Below are positions 60,502 to 64,000 of a DNA stretch of 64,000 nucleotides, piece by piece (position 1 is the first letter of the stretch; each line of letters opens with the position of its first letter). This DNA is from Eutreptiella sp. 'Long Island Sound 2002'. Its lineage: Eukaryota; Euglenozoa; Euglenophyceae; Eutreptiales; Eutreptiaceae. Both the position numbers and the translations under genes were made by a program. Under the pieces are notes generated by a model, which did not search any database, was not told the origin of the DNA, and saw nothing but the letters and a program-made list of their open reading frames with translations. The stretch is from the NCBI GenBank assembly GCA_964036045.1, contig OZ038392.1:40896806-40960805 (forward strand), in the 5' to 3' direction.

Positions 60502-63433
60502 TGGCATTGACGTCCTGTCCCACGCCGAGATCGACGACGTCGTCAACTACATGCGGATGGGGATGCACGACCGTGTGGCAGCCAAGAAGAGGCGGGCCAT
60601 GGTCACATCTCCGCATTGGTGGGATGACAAGATGTTGGTCACCGGCAAGTACGAGAAGGATGAGTTCATGGCGAGGGTCATGGATCACATCGCGGACCAA
60701 TACGATGGTCCGGTTGGGTCGGGCCCACCAACGTGGGGTTTTCCAAGAGTGGGAACCGGTAGCGACGAGCACCAGCCCGAGGCCGCAAATTTTCGAAGAT
60801 TATCGGTGGGAAGCATGCCCCACGACGATGAAGACGGCATATCGGACGAGGAGAAGTCGGATTCGGACCCAGAAGAGGCCTATACCGCAGTGCGGTCGGT
60901 TGTATCGATACCGAAGCAAGCGGCTGAAGAGGCCCAGGAGAACCCGAAGGTCGCCGAGCTGAAGGAGAGGTTGATCAACGCCTATCCGCGGCTATTCAGT
61001 GGCGTCGCCAACAAGAACCCTCCAGATCGTGGGAGGTTTGGCACAGCGAAGATCAAGCTGAAGCCGAACCCCAAGATCTATCGTCATCGGGAGTACCAAC
61101 TTCAGGGCGATTGGGCCGAGGCCACGAAGAAGCTGTTGGCCGAGTTCATTGAGCGGGGATGGATCGAACCCTCCGACAGTGAGTGGGCCAGCCCAGCCTT
61201 CATCGTGCCCAAGAAGGAGAAGGGCGAGTGGAGGTTGGTGGTTGATTACAGAGGTTCGAACAAGCAGACCGAGCACGACTCGTACTCGCTTCCCTTGATC
61301 GACTCCATCCTCCAAAAACAACAGAAAAAGCGGATTTTCACGGTGTTACACCTGAAACACGGTTATCACCAGATGCCGCTACACCCGGACTCCAGGCCCT
61401 GCACAGCGATGTCGACACCGCTGGGGCCCATGCAGTGGAAGGTGGTGCCTATGGGCGCCAAGAATGGCAATGCCGCTTTCCAGCGCATGATGGAGGACCT
61501 ACTCGGTCCTGTCCGGGACTGTGCCGATCCCTTCGTGGATGACATCATCATCGGGTCCGGCACGGAGAACATGACTGAGGACGAGCTCATCGACGCGCAT
61601 GAGAAGGATCTGCGCCGAGTGCTCAGCGAGTTGGACAAGCACAACATGGTGTGCAAGCCCACCAAAGCCTCACTCTTCGTGAAGGAAGTGGAGTTCGCGG
61701 GTCACGTGGTTGGTCACGGGCAACGCCGTCCCATGCCTGGGAAGCTGGCGTCCCTGCACCACTGGGAGAAGCCCCAGACCATCAGCGAACTCCGGTCCTT
61801 CACGGGGTTCTGCAACTACTATTCGGGCTATGTCCAGATGTATGCAGAACTGTCGGGGCCGCTGCACAAGATGCTGCAAGTGGGCAAGTTCGATGGCCGG
61901 AAGGGGAGCAAGAAGAAGCTTGCCTGGACCCCTGAGGCCGAGGATGCGTTCCGCCGCCTGAAGGAGCCACTCCTGGGGCAGCTGGGACTATTCTTGGTGG
62001 ACCCGGACAAGGGATTCGTGCTACGGACGGACGCCTCAGACTATGCTGTGGGGGCAGTCCTTGAGCAGATCCGGGACGACGGGTCACACGTACCCGTGGC
62101 GTTTTGGAGTCGGATCCTGGCCGAGGGCCAACGCCGCAGCTGGACCGCGAGGGAGAAGGAGACGTACGCCATTGTTTGTGCGCTCAGGAAGTGGTCTGGC
62201 CACATCGGATTGCAACCGGTGGTGGTTTGCACGGACCATCAGTCCTTGCAGAGCTGGCACAAGGAGCACGTCGACACCCCCTCGGGACCGGCAGCAAGGA
62301 GGGCCCGATGGCATGAGACGTTCGCCAAGTTCGACCTCAGCGTCGTATACGTCCCGGGGAAGGACGACACTGTGGCAGATTGCCTCAGTCGATGGGCCTA
62401 CCCCGCGGGCAAGGCTTGGATGGACATATCCAGCCATGGGGACGCCGAGGAAACCGAGGAAGCCAAGCGCATCATCGAGATGGAGAAGGCCATGGAGCAA
62501 GAGGGGGTCAAGTGCTTCGTGGTGATGGCGAACCGTACGGACCTGGCCAAGTTCCGGGGTGCCCGCGTCCAAGCTATTCGAGAGGAAACCCTCGAGCAAT
62601 GGATGGTGGCCCCTGTAGAGCTAGTCAGGTCGGTGCTCACAGAGGACTGGTCGGATGACTACGCGGCATCCGAGCACTGGAGCAAGTACTGGAATGCCGT
62701 GAGCGCCCCGTCGGACGACGAGTGGCCTGAGGGCTTGACCGAGGATGGGGACAAGTTGTTCCTCAAGGACAAGCTGCTGGTGCCCGAGAACCGAGTGGAC
62801 GAGCTCATTGACCATTGGCACAACGCCCAGCTCATGCACCCTGGCCAAGACAAGATGCAGCAGGACCTGGAGTGGCGTTTCAAGTTCCCTCCGGGGTACT
62901 ACGCCATCCTGGATAGGTACTGCAGCGACTGTGCCGTGTGTCGGGCCACGAAGAGCCCCAACCACTCCACAGCGGGCAACCCGGTGTACACGGCTATACC
63001 GGAGGCCCCTATGCGGTCCGTGGCCATGGATGTATTCGCCATGCCTGAGGTCACCGTGGAAGGAGAGACCTACGACTTTGTCATCCTGGCGGTGGATAGG
63101 CACAGTGGGTATATCGTGGCGGTCCCTGGCAAGAAGTCCAAGAAGAAGGACAAGAAGGACAAGCATGGAGTGGGGCTGCAAGCCAAGACCGTCGCTAATG
63201 CCATGATCAGGCATTGGCTGACGATTTTTGATGTCCCGGCTGTCATCTGCAGCGATCGGGGCAGTCAATTCGTGGGGACGTGGTTCAAGACGATGTGCAA
63301 GCACATGGGGATTCGGCACGCCAAGACCGTTCCCGTGGGGGGCCGGCCACGGGACGCTGCGGTGACACGCACAGGTGAGCAGGCAGTCAAGGCACTACGC
63401 TCACAAGGGCATCAATCCGCTCGTGTCATGTGA
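60502..63433 (+). pseudogene. Element B RT, RNase H and truncated integrase
   Basis: One long frame. Linker; RT with 'WASPAFIVPKK', 'WRLVVDYRGSN', then 'FTVLHLKHGYHQ' where element A has 'FTVIDLKHGYHQ', so the first catalytic Asp is His (codon 61349-61351), and 'FVDDIII'. RNase H: 'LRTDASDYAVGAVLEQ', 'REKETYAIVCALRKW', 'CTDHQSLQSW', 'DDTVADCLSRW'. Integrase: His pair in 'HWHNAQLMHPG', Cys pair in 'CAVCRATK', Asp in 'AMDVFAMPE', Asp in 'CSDRGSQF'. After 'MGIRHAKT' (about 63327) the sequence enters a block also found at 30901, and the catalytic Glu and chromodomain are lost. The long open frame despite these defects suggests recent loss. Confidence 0.85.
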
Positions 63434-64000
63434 CAAAGCGTTTCAGAATCCTTGCCACTCTGCAAAGAGGGAACAAAATTATGTACAACAACACATCAGG
63501 ATATGTACACATGGGGTTAAGACTGGACTGGGGTGAGGGCATCACAGGACAATAGACACTCTATCCCAACTTGTATCCCAATCCCAGGTCCGACCCTCTC
63601 AGTGGCTGGTGGGGGCGGGGGCTCAAACACAACCCATGCCCTGCTCAGTCCGGACCCTGAAACCCTGCCAATGGGAGAGGTGTCCCGCCCAGCCACAGGC
63701 GAGTTCCTGGGAACCAAGAGGGCTCCAAGGCCAACCGACAGTGGCTCCTCATGCTCCCATAACGGCAGGTCCCAACTCCCCTCTGAGCTAGAGATATGGC
63801 CCCGCCAAAATCCTTCAGGAGTTGGTAGCTGAAAATGGGCTGTTTCAGCCCCAACTGATATTAGCTTGAAAAACTCCAAAATTGACCCCTTGTCTGGACC
63901 CGCCAGAGGTAGGGACGAGGCAACTGACCCTTTGCCCTTTCGAGTACAAACTCCCTGGAGCCCTCACCCAACCTGGTTCCCTCTGAGGTCCCGGCATCAG
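63328..64000. repeat. Second copy of the 30901-31800 segment
   Basis: Starts GTTCCCGTGGGGGGCCGGCC and stays near identical to element A's leader segment to the window end. It could be the edge of another A-family copy, a deletion junction, or decayed element B 3' sequence. Its right end lies outside the window. Confidence 0.75.

Larger units (their letters stand above)
11313..64000 (+). mobile_element. Element B: Ty3/gypsy retrotransposon split by nested insertions
   Basis: B segments are 11313-17653 (5' LTR, gag, protease, first part of the Dam-like domain), 33861-34285 (rest of the Dam-like domain) and 60502 to about 63.4 kb (linker, RT, RNase H, integrase). Removing element A joins codons in register across 17653/33866; removing element D joins 'DG' to 'IDVLSH' in register across 34285/60507. 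The integrase breaks off near 63.33-63.43 kb and no 3' LTR lies in the window. B is the oldest layer: four in-frame stops in gag, a frameshift after protease, and a mutated RT. Confidence 0.8.

Noticed and set aside
1-64000. tRNA, rRNA, CRISPR arrays, bacterial promoters or ribosome-binding sites
   Set aside because: None found; TGGTAGCAGAGG sites are primer-binding sites, not tRNA genes, and spaced repeats are tandem satellites without spacers.

Overview
The window reads as eukaryotic nuclear DNA from a repeat-rich genome. It holds chromodomain Ty3/gypsy LTR retrotransposons (chromoviruses) nested in one another, primer-binding sites matching initiator-Met tRNA, intron-like (TG)n tracts, minisatellites and a DDE-transposase-like frame. 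No tRNA, rRNA, CRISPR or bacterial operon structure was seen. The host cannot be named from sequence alone; a large-genome alga or other protist is a guess.

Layout. 1-11.3 kb is non-retroviral: palindromic GACCGGTC repeats with an 18-bp-arm hairpin, a transposase-like gene (1096-2604), a 190-bp tandem repeat, a C-rich SR/Pro-type minisatellite running into a ~2 kb tract almost free of T on the + strand, an LTR relic (7727-8165), 180-bp and ~85-bp tandem repeats, and a broken OTU-protease gene (10118-11255). From 11313 to the end almost everything belongs to one nest of LTR retrotransposons.

Reconstruction. Element B (+) starts with a 2.36-kb LTR at 11313. It carries gag, protease and the first half of a Dam-methyltransferase-like domain up to 17653, resumes at 33861-34285, and resumes again at 60502-63.4 kb (linker, RT, RNase H, integrase). 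Element A (-), 17654-33860, sits inside B with two 2046-bp LTRs and full coding content. Element D (+), 34286-60501, sits inside B 425 bp further on, with 1168-bp LTRs and exact TGGCA target duplications. D encodes a coiled-coil gag, protease, dUTPase, Dam-like domain, RT, RNase H, integrase and chromodomain. Element C (+), 39353-49593, sits inside D gag with exact GTCCC target duplications. A 1.3-kb LINE-like fragment (52092-53403) sits inside D between dUTPase and pol, flanked by a 167-bp direct repeat. Removing each insertion rejoins the host frame in register, which strongly supports the model.

How the genes work together. Each gypsy element follows gag - protease - Dam-like domain - RT - RNase H - integrase (- chromodomain where the end is present). 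The extra domain between protease and RT resembles phage N6-adenine methyltransferases (Dam family). It keeps an NPPF catalytic-type motif only in C and is degenerate in A, B and D. D adds a five-motif dUTPase. In B and C the gag frame opens inside the LTR and is translated through the primer-binding site. No copy looks autonomous: B has His for the first catalytic Asp of RT, C lacks the N-terminal half of RT, D has lost the usual second integrase Asp, and A has five in-frame stops. Eyeballed LTR pairs differ by about 1-2 percent, so the A, C and D insertions are recent.

The oddest structures are a perfect 242-bp palindrome that replaces the start of C's 3' LTR, and D's 5' end, where the LTR is followed by a duplicate of D's own downstream target flank, 536 bp of unknown sequence, an LTR-tail fragment and only then the primer-binding site.
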